55,429 nt of DNA from Chlamydiia bacterium (GTDB lineage Bacteria > Chlamydiota > Chlamydiia > Chlamydiales > GCA-2402025): the NCBI GenBank assembly GCA_022601395.1, contig JAJACS010000012.1:1-55429 (forward strand), read 5' to 3'. Made by a program: the position numbers and the translations under genes. Position 1 is the first letter of the stretch; every line of letters starts with the position of its first letter. A model generated the notes under the pieces. That model did not search any database. It was not told where the DNA came from and saw only the letters and a list, made by a program, of their open reading frames with translations. This document shows positions 16,106-25,281 of the stretch, in pieces.

Positions 16106-17644
16106 ATGGTCATGAAAGAAATCCTACTTAATCTAGAAACGAAGCAAACCCGCTGTGCCATCTTAAAGCAAGGTAAACTTCACGACTTGATCGTAGAAAG
16201 AAAGAATACAGAGCAGCTAACGGGTAACATCTACCGCGGTAGAGTGATGAACATCCTACACAATATCCAATCTGCTTTTATCAACATCAATGAAGGCGAA
16301 AACGGTTTCATACATATTAACGACATCTTGGAAAATTCTCAGAAATTCAAAGAGATGTTTGATATCGATTTATCTTTTGAAGCAAAAGGTAAAAAGAAAT
16401 CAAAAAAGAAAGAAGAGATCTCCGATCTACTCTCTTTAGACCAAGCTGTACTTGTACAGGTTGTAAAAGAGCCTATCGGAACAAAAGGAGCAAGACTCAC
16501 ATCAAACATTTCCATACCTGGAAGATATCTTGTACTTCTACCAAACACTCCCCATAGAGGTGTGTCTCGTAAAATACAAGATAGAACATCAAGAGATCGC
16601 TTAAAGCAAACAATACGAGCATTTGAGCTTCCGCAAGATATGGGGCTTATCTGTAGAACTGCTAGTGCAAACGCCTCTACAGAAATGCTTGCTAATGAGG
16701 CTCACGAGCTTATCAAGATATGGGAACACATCATCAAAGATTTCAACAGATCTACCGTTCCTAAGAGACTTTTCAGAGAAACAGACTTGATTAAGCGCTC
16801 TTTGCTTACAGCTGTTGATAAGAAGTTCGATCGTCTTTTAATCGATGATTATAAAACATATCAATTCTGCAAGAAAATGTATGAAAGGTACCGTTCTGAG
16901 CACCCTCTTAAAATTGAGTTCTACCGTGATACAACACCTATGTTTGATCGCTTTAATGTCGAAAGAGAAATCGACAAGGCTCTTAAGAGGAAGATCTGGC
17001 TAGGCGGAGGTGGTTACCTATTCTTCGAAAAAACAGAAGCCATGCACACAATCGACGTAAACTCTGGTAGAAGTACTTCTTCTGGTGAAAAAACAAACGT
17101 TGAAGAGACTCTTGTTCGTATTAACTTAGAAGCTGCAGAAGAAATTGCACGCCAACTAAGACTGCGTAACATTGGGGGTCTTGTTATTTGTGATTTCATC
17201 GATATGCGTTCACGAAAAAACCAAAGAAGAGTACTAGACCGCATTAAAGAGTCGATGAAAGACGACTCTGCAAAATGTACCATGCTTGGGATGAGTGAAT
17301 TTGGTCTTGTTGAAATGACAAGGCAAAGAAGCCGTGAATCCTTGCATCAAACTCTCTTTACAGAGTGCCCTTATTGCGCAGGCCTTGGACTCATCAAAAA
17401 CTACGAAAGTGTTTCAATTGAGATCGAAAGAGCCCTTAAGAAGCTCATTTGCCAGCAGCACCTAGATCTCAAGCTAGTTTCACATCCACAAGTCGATAGC
17501 TTTCTTGCGAAAGAAGATAAAAAGATGTTTGCGGAGCTTCTTGAAAAAGAAAAAGGGAAAATTTCGTTTACTTCCAATGATAATCTGCATTTAAATGAGT
17601 TTCAATTTGTGTCAGCAAAAAATGGAAAAACTCTTGAAGTCTGA
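16106..17644 (+). CDS. rng: ribonuclease G (Rne/Rng family)
   Basis: A 512-residue endoribonuclease that processes rRNA and decays mRNA from 5'-monophosphate ends. Elements are ILLNLETKQTRCAILKQGKL, an S1 domain (GNIYRGRVMNILHNIQSAFI..GENGFIH), the DNase I-like core (TIDVNSGRST, GGLVICDFIDMR) and a zinc-link CPYC. The first half carries a lysine-rich insert (about 92-103). It lacks the long C-terminal scaffold of RNase E. The start is the ATG at 16106 (an alternative Met follows at codon 3). The tail overlaps the next gene by up to 50 bases. Confidence 0.93.
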   Translation: MVMKEILLNLETKQTRCAILKQGKLHDLIVERKNTEQLTGNIYRGRVMNILHNIQSAFININEGENGFIHINDILENSQKFKEMFDIDLSFEAKGKKKSKKKEEISDLLSLDQAVLVQVVKEPIGTKGARLTSNISIPGRYLVLLPNTPHRGVSRKIQDRTSRDRLKQTIRAFELPQDMGLICRTASANASTEMLANEAHELIKIWEHIIKDFNRSTVPKRLFRETDLIKRSLLTAVDKKFDRLLIDDYKTYQFCKKMYERYRSEHPLKIEFYRDTTPMFDRFNVEREIDKALKRKIWLGGGGYLFFEKTEAMHTIDVNSGRSTSSGEKTNVEETLVRINLEAAEEIARQLRLRNIGGLVICDFIDMRSRKNQRRVLDRIKESMKDDSAKCTMLGMSEFGLVEMTRQRSRESLHQTLFTECPYCAGLGLIKNYESVSIEIERALKKLICQQHLDLKLVSHPQVDSFLAKEDKKMFAELLEKEKGKISFTSNDNLHLNEFQFVSAKNGKTLEV

Positions 17645-18653
17645 AAGTGCGAAAGTACAGATGTTTTATGAGAAGGTAAAGCTTTTTGAGAAAGAAGCTT
17701 ACCTTCCGAAGAAGGTTCTGGACACCATTTTGGTGTTCTTTCATAGCTATGAAGAAGTTCTTCATGAAACACATCAAAACATTGATGATTATATTTGGAT
17801 TTTTCTTGATTACTTAGATCTTTTAAAGAAACAAATAGATTCCCCTTACGACTTTGAGCCTTATCACCAGATGGTTAAAGAGCCTTATGATTACCACCAT
17901 TTCGGTAAATCCTTTCTAGAGCCACTTGTACACTTTGAAAATTCAGATATTATAGGTGTTGAAAACCTGAAAAAGATCAACAAGATGGTAGCAAATGGAG
18001 AGAATGTTGTTCTCTTTGCAAACCATCAGATTGAAGCAGACCCGCAAGCCATTTATGTCATGCTTGCAAAACAGGGGTTTACAGAGCTTTCTGAAAAAAT
18101 GATCTTCGTTGCTGGTGAGCGCGTTATAAAAGACCCTATCTCCGTCCCCTTCAGCCTAGGTTGCAATCTTCTTTGTATCTATTCAAAACGTTACATAGAT
18201 AACCCTCCTGAGAATAAGAACGAAAAGCAGCTCCATAACAACCGCACGATGAAGCGCATGGGAAAACTTCTTGGTGAAGGTGGTCACTGCATATATGTTG
18301 CACCAAGCGGTGGAAGAGACAGGCCTGATGAAAAAGGCAATATCATCCCTGCTGAGTTCGATGCGCAAAGCATCGAAATGTTTTACCTCATCTCTAGGCA
18401 TAGTAAAAAGAAAACACACTTTTTTCCACTTGCACTTTCTACCTATACCATCCTACCCCCTCCTGAGACTGTTCAAACAGAACTTGGAGAGCACAGGGTT
18501 ACAAAAGGTGGATCTATCCGCCTAAACTTCGGAGACGAAGTCGATCTAAGTTCTTTATCTTTAGAAAAGATTAAAGATAAACACTTGAGAAGAAAAGCCA
18601 AAGCAGAATATATCTATAATCTTATTTGTGAAGATTATTCTAAGATAGTCTGA
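17595..18653 (+). CDS. plsB: glycerol-3-phosphate 1-O-acyltransferase, soluble plant/chlamydial type
   Basis: A 352-residue enzyme for the first acylation of glycerol-3-phosphate. The acyltransferase HX4D motif is ANHQIEADPQ (His144, Asp149). VAGERVIKDP and YVAPSGGRDRP are the second and third motifs. This form resembles the chloroplast-stroma enzyme and the known Chlamydia PlsB, not the membrane PlsB of E. coli. An alternative start at 17622 (MEKLLKSES) would shorten the overlap with rng from 50 to 23 bases. It sits in the rng-plsB-ptr order known from Chlamydia. Confidence 0.92.
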   Translation: MSFNLCQQKMEKLLKSESAKVQMFYEKVKLFEKEAYLPKKVLDTILVFFHSYEEVLHETHQNIDDYIWIFLDYLDLLKKQIDSPYDFEPYHQMVKEPYDYHHFGKSFLEPLVHFENSDIIGVENLKKINKMVANGENVVLFANHQIEADPQAIYVMLAKQGFTELSEKMIFVAGERVIKDPISVPFSLGCNLLCIYSKRYIDNPPENKNEKQLHNNRTMKRMGKLLGEGGHCIYVAPSGGRDRPDEKGNIIPAEFDAQSIEMFYLISRHSKKKTHFFPLALSTYTILPPPETVQTELGEHRVTKGGSIRLNFGDEVDLSSLSLEKIKDKHLRRKAKAEYIYNLICEDYSKIV

Positions 18654-18680
18654 ACCGCTTGAAACCTATAAGGAGTCTTC

Positions 18681-21581
18681 ATGCGCAGCTTTATGGCAGC
18701 TTCTATTTTTCTTACGCTTACTACATCCCTTTTTTCTTATGAAACACAGGCAAAGGGATACAGTGACGTTGAAGATCAAAACACTTTAAAAATCTTAACT
18801 CCAAGCCTTTCATCAAGAGAGTTTGCTAAGATAGAGCTCGACAATGGCCTTTCTGTTTTTCTTGTGTCGGACAAAAGTGCAAGGAAATCTGCTGCAGCTT
18901 TATGCGTTCATACAGGAAGCTGGTCTGATCCTTCTGAATATCCTGGCATGGCTCACTTTCTTGAACACATGCTCTTTATGGGGACAAAAGCATATCCTAG
19001 TGAAAATGATTTTATGCAGTTCATTGGTGATCACGGAGGAAATACAAATGCCTTCACAGCACCAGACAGAACCGTATACTCTTTTACCATCAACAATGAT
19101 GCTTTTCAAAGCGGACTAAATCGATTTGCTCACTTCTTTATCGATCCGCTTTTCCAAACATCCGGGGTACAAAGAGAACTGCTCGCAGTTGATCAAGAGC
19201 ATGCGAAAAACATCCGCACTGATGGAAGAAGAAAGTGGATGATCTTTAAAGAAACTGGCAACCAGCAACACCCTAATAGATCCTTCGGAACAGGAAACGC
19301 AAAAACACTCGGCCATATCCCAAGGGAAGCTCTTATTTCGTGGTACCAGCAGTATTACTTAGCGCAGAAGATGTTTCTTGTCATTTACTCCGATATGCCT
19401 ATGCAAGAGTTGAAAGAACTTACCGCAAAAGACTTTTCTGAGGTGCCAAACCACAAAGGTGCTGCATCTCCAGAATACGCTCCCCTCTCCTCTGGTATGC
19501 AAAGAGGCCACATCACCTATGTAAAACCTATTAAAGATCTCAAAATACTTACACTTGACTGGGAGCTTCCAAAACATTTTGGTACAGACCTAGACACCAA
19601 GTCTGCAGAAGTGATTGCATACACACTGCGTAATGGCTCTGAAACATCGCTGATAGAAGATCTTAAGCGCAACCACCTTGCTGAGTCTTTGAGCTCTTCT
19701 GTCCAGGAAATCTCAACAGATAACAAATTTTTAAACATCTCTATTTCTCTTACCAAAGAAGGCGTAAAAGAGATAGACAGCGTAATCTTAAAGTGTTTCC
19801 AAGCTATTAACGGCCTTAAAAAATCTAGCGTGCCGAAGTATATCTTTAATGAAATGCAAACAATGAGCCGCATCGATTATGAATATCAAGGAAGAGAAAA
19901 TGCCTTTGAGTTCGTCACTGATGCTGCATATGAACTGGCTTCAGAACCACTGGGGACATTTCCTTTAAAGAACACCGTAGCAACAAGGTATAGCGCGCAA
20001 GACATCCATTCTATTCTTGATCTTATGACACCTCAAAACTGTCTTTTTACGGTTCTTGCCAACCCTGATCTTACAGGTGTTGTGCCTGACAAAAAAGAGA
20101 AGTGGAATGGTGGAGAATATACGCTTCGTAAAATCGGCAGTAATTATCTGAAAACCTGGGACTCTGTAAAACCCTCTAAACAGATTTCCCTTCCACTGCA
20201 AAACCCCTACATCCCAGAACATCTCACACTGCTGCACCAAGCAAGAGATCCGCATGAAACAGAAACTCCATATATGATTTCTCATAACGAGTTTGGGAAA
20301 AACTATGTCTGGGAAGATACGTTTTATGAAGTACCTGAAATATCCTTTAAGATAGGGATCAAAAGCCCAAGTATCACAACAACAGCTAGATCTCAAGCGC
20401 TTCTTGACCTTCTCATCAAAACATACCATCAGAAGCTCTCTCCGCTGCTTTCTGTTGCATCTGAAGCAGGTCTTGGAGCATCGCTTTCAGTAAACGATTT
20501 AAAGCTCAACCTGATCATTAGCGGATATAGCGAAAAAGCAGAAGAGTTTCTAAAAAACCTTCTTACTGGTTTAAAAACACTCTCCTGCACAGAGAAAGAG
20601 TTTGATATCTACCAAGACTCCTTAAGCAGTTCTTATGAGAACGAAGAGAAAGCGCAACCCTACATACAGGGAGCTGGGATTTTATCTAGTATCTTATATA
20701 ACGATGCACCGCTCGCTTCTAAAAAAAGAGACGCTCTAAAAACCGTTACATATGAGGAGTTCAATCAGTTTATTGAAAAGCTCACTTCTGTTTGTTACAT
20801 AGAAGGCCTCTATGCTGGGAACCTTACAAGAAGGGACGCAGAGCAAACTATGCAAAGGATCCAAAGTACTCTTGATTTCAAGGGCTATCCTCTTCACGAG
20901 CATATTGAAAAACAGCTTCTTCTACTACCTAAGCATGAAGGCCCTTACATGGTGTCTGAAAAAATCACCGCTCTTGGAAATGCAGCACTTCTTGCGATCC
21001 AAGAAGGCCCTTTTTCCTACGAGAAAAAAGCCTCGCAGCTAACGCTTAGTAAAGCACTTTCTGAAAGCTTTTTTGACACACTAAGGTCCAAACAGCAAAC
21101 TGGCTATATAACGGCTTCATGGGCAAGAGAAGTAGAAAAGCAGCTACTGCAGTTCTTTGTTGTGCAGTCAGCAACTCATGAACCAGAAGATCTGATAGCG
21201 CGTTTTGAGATCTTTTTAGAAACTTTTGTAAAAGATTTTTCAAAAGAGCTTCCAGAAGAGCGTTTTGAACAAATCACAAAAGCGCAAATAGATCTTCTAA
21301 AAAAACCTTTACCGAACCTATCTGAGATGAGCTCTCATCTTTATACCTTAGCATTCCAAAGAGATGGTCAATTTGACTATAACAATGAACTTATTACTGC
21401 CATTCAAAACCTTTCTTACAAAACGTTAAGAAAAGATGCTAAATCCTTCCTATCAAGGAAGAATTCTAAAAGGCTTGCCGTTCTTGTAGAGGGAGATATC
21501 CCTGGGGATACCAGATTCCAGTACCATAAAATAACAAGTGATGCACTAAAACGTATAGGTACTTATATAACTTCTAATTAA
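18681..21581 (+). CDS. ptr: exported insulinase/pitrilysin-family metallopeptidase (M16)
   Basis: A 966-residue M16 zinc peptidase of the protease III (pitrilysin) type. Residues 1-25 are a signal peptide, so it acts in the periplasm. The inverted zinc motif HFLEH is at 92-96 (His92, Glu95, His96), followed by the third ligand region ELLAVDQEHAKN near 170-180. The length matches the two-halved M16A fold, with an inactive second half. NDAFQSGLNRFAHFFIDPLF is a typical core stretch. It likely degrades small periplasmic peptides. The start ATG is preceded by AAGGAG. Gene order after plsB is as in Chlamydia. Confidence 0.94.
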   Translation: MRSFMAASIFLTLTTSLFSYETQAKGYSDVEDQNTLKILTPSLSSREFAKIELDNGLSVFLVSDKSARKSAAALCVHTGSWSDPSEYPGMAHFLEHMLFMGTKAYPSENDFMQFIGDHGGNTNAFTAPDRTVYSFTINNDAFQSGLNRFAHFFIDPLFQTSGVQRELLAVDQEHAKNIRTDGRRKWMIFKETGNQQHPNRSFGTGNAKTLGHIPREALISWYQQYYLAQKMFLVIYSDMPMQELKELTAKDFSEVPNHKGAASPEYAPLSSGMQRGHITYVKPIKDLKILTLDWELPKHFGTDLDTKSAEVIAYTLRNGSETSLIEDLKRNHLAESLSSSVQEISTDNKFLNISISLTKEGVKEIDSVILKCFQAINGLKKSSVPKYIFNEMQTMSRIDYEYQGRENAFEFVTDAAYELASEPLGTFPLKNTVATRYSAQDIHSILDLMTPQNCLFTVLANPDLTGVVPDKKEKWNGGEYTLRKIGSNYLKTWDSVKPSKQISLPLQNPYIPEHLTLLHQARDPHETETPYMISHNEFGKNYVWEDTFYEVPEISFKIGIKSPSITTTARSQALLDLLIKTYHQKLSPLLSVASEAGLGASLSVNDLKLNLIISGYSEKAEEFLKNLLTGLKTLSCTEKEFDIYQDSLSSSYENEEKAQPYIQGAGILSSILYNDAPLASKKRDALKTVTYEEFNQFIEKLTSVCYIEGLYAGNLTRRDAEQTMQRIQSTLDFKGYPLHEHIEKQLLLLPKHEGPYMVSEKITALGNAALLAIQEGPFSYEKKASQLTLSKALSESFFDTLRSKQQTGYITASWAREVEKQLLQFFVVQSATHEPEDLIARFEIFLETFVKDFSKELPEERFEQITKAQIDLLKKPLPNLSEMSSHLYTLAFQRDGQFDYNNELITAIQNLSYKTLRKDAKSFLSRKNSKRLAVLVEGDIPGDTRFQYHKITSDALKRIGTYITSN

Positions 21582-21616
21582 ACAAGTAAAAAACTTATTT
21601 TAACATCCTGTTTGTT

Positions 21617-21646
21617 TTGTAAATAATCACTGTTTATTCATATAAT
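21617..21646 (+). promoter_or_regulatory. promoter for the small membrane protein pair
   Basis: TTGTAA at 21617-21622, an 18-base spacer, and a perfect TATAAT at 21641-21646. A strong CGGAGGA ribosome site follows at 21665-21671. Confidence 0.5.
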
Positions 21647-21676
21647 TACCTCAGTTTATTAAATCGGAGGATAATT

Positions 21677-22042
21677 ATGTCTATTCAAGTAACTGATAGT
21701 AATATAAGTTTTGGCTACTTTATGTCTCATGAAGGAGTAGAGGATGTATTGCTAGAAGAACTCGAAATAAATCATGGTGGAACTACTAGTGTACAAAAAT
21801 TCATGGCTGCATCTGCAAAAGATGATCGTGCCAAGCTATCTCAAACTATAAATAACTTCGCTCTCTGTTTGTTTTTGGGAGTTGTATTCTCTGTACCTAC
21901 TATGGGAATTTTTGGCTTTACGTTTTTTACATTTGCTGCGATTAACCTAGCTCGCACTCCATTTCGAGTGAATACTCTTTATCAAGATTATAGCGCGCTA
22001 CAAAAACTTCCGAATCATTCAAGAAGCCCAGCACACGCATAA
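21677..22042 (+). CDS. small bilobed-hydrophobic membrane protein, first of a tandem pair (Inc-like)
   Basis: A 121-residue protein of unknown family. It has an acidic N-terminal half (FGYFMSHEGVEDVLLEELE), a short Lys/Asp stretch, then about 35 hydrophobic residues (about 55-90) that read as two close membrane segments, and a short C-terminal tail. The two-lobed hydrophobic block resembles chlamydial inclusion membrane (Inc) proteins, but that comparison is by shape only. It has a very good ribosome site and its own promoter. The downstream neighbour is a diverged copy with the same plan and the same -PAHA/-PANA ending. Confidence 0.6.
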   Translation: MSIQVTDSNISFGYFMSHEGVEDVLLEELEINHGGTTSVQKFMAASAKDDRAKLSQTINNFALCLFLGVVFSVPTMGIFGFTFFTFAAINLARTPFRVNTLYQDYSALQKLPNHSRSPAHA

Positions 22043-22065
22043 AACAAAACAATAGGAAAAATATT

Positions 22066-22428
22066 ATGTCAGTTCAAATCGACGAAGAGCCTATGACATT
22101 TACACATTTTTTGTTTAATAAAGGCGCAGAGCTTGAGCTTCTAGAAAACCTTGAAAACAAACAAGTCAATGTAAGTGCCGCACAGAAATATGCTTTTCGC
22201 AGTGTCAAAAATGACAAGGAAAAACTCGTTTCAGAATTATTCCAGCTTGCGTTAACAGGAGCATTTTTTACTTTTGGTGTAACACACGGCTTTAGTACCT
22301 TCTTTTTAGGCTGTATGGCTGCTTTTGGAGTTAAGGAAATCTCATTTGCAGCAAATTACATTAGTAGCTTGTATCAAAGTTTTAGGATTTTAAATCCAGA
22401 ACCTATACTGCACCCAGCTAATGCATAG
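22066..22428 (+). CDS. small bilobed-hydrophobic membrane protein, second of a tandem pair
   Basis: A 120-residue paralogue of the preceding gene, 23 bases downstream. Shared positions include a (F/G)xxF(M/L)xx(K/E)G(V/A)E start, LLExLE, a (V/A)xxxxKDD/KNDKxKL motif before the hydrophobic block, then ...LYQ(D/S)(Y/F)..L and a closing HPANA. The hydrophobic block spans about residues 60-95. Identity is low, so the duplication is old. The function is unknown; a membrane hairpin protein of the Inc kind is a fair guess. Confidence 0.6.
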   Translation: MSVQIDEEPMTFTHFLFNKGAELELLENLENKQVNVSAAQKYAFRSVKNDKEKLVSELFQLALTGAFFTFGVTHGFSTFFLGCMAAFGVKEISFAANYISSLYQSFRILNPEPILHPANA

Positions 22429-22436
22429 TAAGACCG

Positions 22437-24131
22437 TTACATTCCTTCTTCTGAAGGAATGTATTTAGACAGTTCTGCAAGAGCTTCTTGCATCTCATAA
22501 GCTGCTTGCAGAGAGGTCCAATGAAGCTTCTCTTGCATTATCGCAACTACTTTCGGTAATGCTTTTTTTGCAGCCCTTGCATCAAGCGTAGCAAGCCTTG
22601 TTCTTCTAGAAAGCACATCGAGTGGCTTCATTGCCAACTCTCTATCAATTGCATAGTGTACCTCAGACACAATGATCGGATGTCCCCTTACAAGCCTTTC
22701 ATTGTTCCCATAGGATAATACAGTTTTTGCAAGACCTCCGTAAGAAGAAGCAAGATGTTCTGCTATATCTCTTTCTATTTCTAGATCATCTACAAGATCA
22801 GAGTGGAACCCCCTTGTGCCAACAAGCCTAAGCTGGCTAGTTTTCCTTTCTGATGGCTCCATAGCAATATCCACAACATCCTCAGACATCTTCCTAAAAG
22901 TTGTCCATTTACCACCACTTATTGTGATTAAGCCTGAAGAAGATTTTTCTATATAATGATTACGAACGATACTTTGTGTGTTTTTAGCACTTGGATCGCT
23001 TACAAGCGGCCGAAGGCCTGTCCAGGCAGATTGGATATCAGAACGATCTATAGGCACATTAAGCTGCTCTTTGACATAGGAGAGCAAGTAATCAAGATCG
23101 CTTGATGAAGGAAAAACGTCATAACTTACACTTGTTTTATTGTCTGTTGTTCCAACGAGAGTTTTTCCTTCCCAAGGTAGAAGAAAGAGGATCCGTCCAT
23201 CTTTTGTTTTAGGCACTAGAACACCCGTATTAGACGGCATTAAATCCCTACTAAGTATGAGATGCGTTCCTGAAGATGCATTAATAAGAGGTCTGGCTTG
23301 TGAATCATCCATTTGCCTAATTACATCAACAGATGGTCCTGCAGCATTGATCACAACCTTGCTTCTTATCTCAAACTCATCTTTTGTAATATGATCTTTT
23401 ACAACCACTCCAATCAGCTGTTTTGTTTCAGAGTCTTTGATCAGATTTTTAACTTCTGCATAATTTAGAGCTTTACCTCCAAGTGCAACTGCGCTCTGTA
23501 CAAGAGCAATATTAAGCCTCGTATCATTAAACTGACCGTCGTAATAGGAGACACCACCCAAAAGAGAAGTTCTTTTGATACTTGGTATTTTCTTAGCAAT
23601 GGTTTTTGCTGAGACATACTCACTTCTATGTAGGGAGCCTGCTCCTGCAATCCAGTCATAAACCTTGAGGCCTATCCAGTAGTAAGGGATTTCCCAATAG
23701 TGATATAGAGGCGTCACAATCTCAAGTGGTTTTACAAGGTAGGGAGCCATCTTAAATAGATTCGCCCTTTCACTCAAAGCCTCAAGTACAAGGTCGTACT
23801 GCTTTTTATCCAGATTAAGAACAGCCTTTTCTAGGTAACGTACACCACCATGAGCAAGTTTAGTGCTTTTAGAAGAAGTTCCTGACGCAAAGTCACTCCG
23901 CTCTATAAGAGCAACGCTAGCTCCTCGATTAGCAGCATCTAAGGCCGCTCCAGCTCCTGCTGCACCGCCCCCGATAATAAGAACATCATACTCCTTAGAT
24001 TCTAGCGCCTTTCTGGTCTCTGCCCGAGAAATTTGTTTACCATCTGGTAACACTTTTTCTTCTTTATTATGCGTTTCTTTTGAACACCCGATCAGTAATA
24101 ACATAGGTAGAATTAACAGGACTCGTTTCAT
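22437..24131 (-). CDS. glpD: FAD-dependent glycerol-3-phosphate dehydrogenase, predicted lipoprotein
   Basis: A 564-residue GlpD that oxidises glycerol-3-phosphate to dihydroxyacetone phosphate and passes electrons to quinone. The FAD fold shows VLIIGGGAAGAGAALDAA (50-67) and IERSDFASGTSSKSTKLAHGG. GLITISGGKWTTFRKM and the substrate-domain TGLRPLV are also typical. Unlike the usual enzyme it starts with a lipoprotein signal, MKRVLLILPMLLLIGC, with a lipobox Cys16 and a Lys/Glu linker before the FAD motif. Export through Sec would put a flavoenzyme outside the cytosol; alternatively the segment acts only as a membrane anchor. The start ATG at 24131 is well supported, and without the leader no Met precedes the FAD motif. 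Confidence 0.85.
   Translation of the reverse strand: MKRVLLILPMLLLIGCSKETHNKEEKVLPDGKQISRAETRKALESKEYDVLIIGGGAAGAGAALDAANRGASVALIERSDFASGTSSKSTKLAHGGVRYLEKAVLNLDKKQYDLVLEALSERANLFKMAPYLVKPLEIVTPLYHYWEIPYYWIGLKVYDWIAGAGSLHRSEYVSAKTIAKKIPSIKRTSLLGGVSYYDGQFNDTRLNIALVQSAVALGGKALNYAEVKNLIKDSETKQLIGVVVKDHITKDEFEIRSKVVINAAGPSVDVIRQMDDSQARPLINASSGTHLILSRDLMPSNTGVLVPKTKDGRILFLLPWEGKTLVGTTDNKTSVSYDVFPSSSDLDYLLSYVKEQLNVPIDRSDIQSAWTGLRPLVSDPSAKNTQSIVRNHYIEKSSSGLITISGGKWTTFRKMSEDVVDIAMEPSERKTSQLRLVGTRGFHSDLVDDLEIERDIAEHLASSYGGLAKTVLSYGNNERLVRGHPIIVSEVHYAIDRELAMKPLDVLSRRTRLATLDARAAKKALPKVVAIMQEKLHWTSLQAAYEMQEALAELSKYIPSEEGM
22439..22462. terminator. perfect hairpin at the 3' ends of the convergent small-protein and glpD genes
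   Basis: ACATTCCTTC / GAAGGAATGT form 10 perfect base pairs around a TTCT loop, overlapping the last codons of glpD. No strong T-run follows, so this is a weak or factor-assisted terminator, or a 3'-end protecting hairpin. Confidence 0.5.
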
Positions 24132-24294
24132 GAAAAGTGCTCCTAGGAATGTTTAAAAAGGCATTCTTTTACACAAGAGAACATAAACAGTAAATATATT
24201 TTGACTTCATACGGTAGAGGAATTTTTTCTATTTTTTTTCTTTTATACGTCTTATAAAGGACCTTTCTTTTGGACATTTCAACGGAGTATTTTT

Positions 24295-25245
24295 ATGAAA
24301 CGCGCACTTTGCCTTATCATTCTTTTTATCACCTCTCTCAAAGCAGAAGAGCTTCCTACCTACCATATGATTACTGCCGACTATCAAAATGATGAAGTTT
24401 TTTTTCACTCTGCTGATGACTTCAAAGAGGCTATGCATGCTGGCTTTTTTAGAATCAAAGTCCCTGAGGATTTTAACCTTGAGTGTGGTAGAGAGTTTGC
24501 AAGAAGCTTCAATGACATCCCTAAGTATAATCAATTTGGAATGCTTGATGTTGTAAATGGCTACCTTCAAAGTAAAGTTGCGCAAACCGTTCGATTTACC
24601 TTGGAAAGAGATCATTGGGGAGTCTGTCACAAAAACAAGCAGCTTGTACAAGGCCCTTCTAACTATCCTTTGGAAGTACAGAAACTTGGGCATCAAATCT
24701 CGCACATGGGTGTACAAGTCCTAAGGAGTATTTTGAAGGGATTTGGCATTCCAAAAGATCTTTGGTTCCAAGCAACAGGGGGCGCTTCTGAGGGAGAAGG
24801 ATCACAGTACCTGCTCTTTAATTGTTACGATCCCAAAATACACGGAAGAAAAGAAGGTCTTGGCGAGCATAAAGACTGGGGATACATTGCCCTTCTTGAT
24901 GCTACAACTCCTGGACTACAAGCAAAAATAGATGGAAAATGGAGAGCGATCCCCTCAGAAGATGGGTACCTGATTATTAATTTTGGCTATCCGCTTGAAA
25001 AGTTGCTTCCAGAAGTCAAAGCATCAGAGCACAGGGTCGCTGTGCAAAATGAGGAGATGCGCACCTCAACAGTAGTCTTTATTGACCCTCGAGTTGGACC
25101 TTTCCGCTCTACTGTAAAAACCAACCAAAAAGAAGGCTATGTATATGACTGGGATGCAAACGAAAGAAAACTCATCAACCCTGAGTCTACAATTTCCTTT
25201 TTTACAAGACTTAGTAATGAACTCTATGGAGAAGATCAAGAGTAA
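24295..25245 (+). CDS. exported 2-oxoglutarate/Fe(II) oxygenase-like protein (isopenicillin N synthase type)
   Basis: A 316-residue protein with a Sec signal peptide (residues 1-17, cut near SLKA). The C-terminal half has the double-stranded beta-helix signature of the isopenicillin N synthase/plant 2OG dioxygenase family: HKDWGYIALL (His192, Asp194), then SEHRVAV (His246) and RTSTVVFIDP (Arg256, Ser258, the 2OG-binding R-x-S). All three iron ligands are present. Family members are cytosolic, so export is unusual; iron and 2-oxoglutarate would have to be available outside the cytosol or in the host. It is followed 36 bases later by yjdM. The substrate is unknown. Confidence 0.78.
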   Translation: MKRALCLIILFITSLKAEELPTYHMITADYQNDEVFFHSADDFKEAMHAGFFRIKVPEDFNLECGREFARSFNDIPKYNQFGMLDVVNGYLQSKVAQTVRFTLERDHWGVCHKNKQLVQGPSNYPLEVQKLGHQISHMGVQVLRSILKGFGIPKDLWFQATGGASEGEGSQYLLFNCYDPKIHGRKEGLGEHKDWGYIALLDATTPGLQAKIDGKWRAIPSEDGYLIINFGYPLEKLLPEVKASEHRVAVQNEEMRTSTVVFIDPRVGPFRSTVKTNQKEGYVYDWDANERKLINPESTISFFTRLSNELYGEDQE

Positions 25246-25281
25246 TCTCTTGATCGTTTCATAACTTTTAGACGGATAAAT

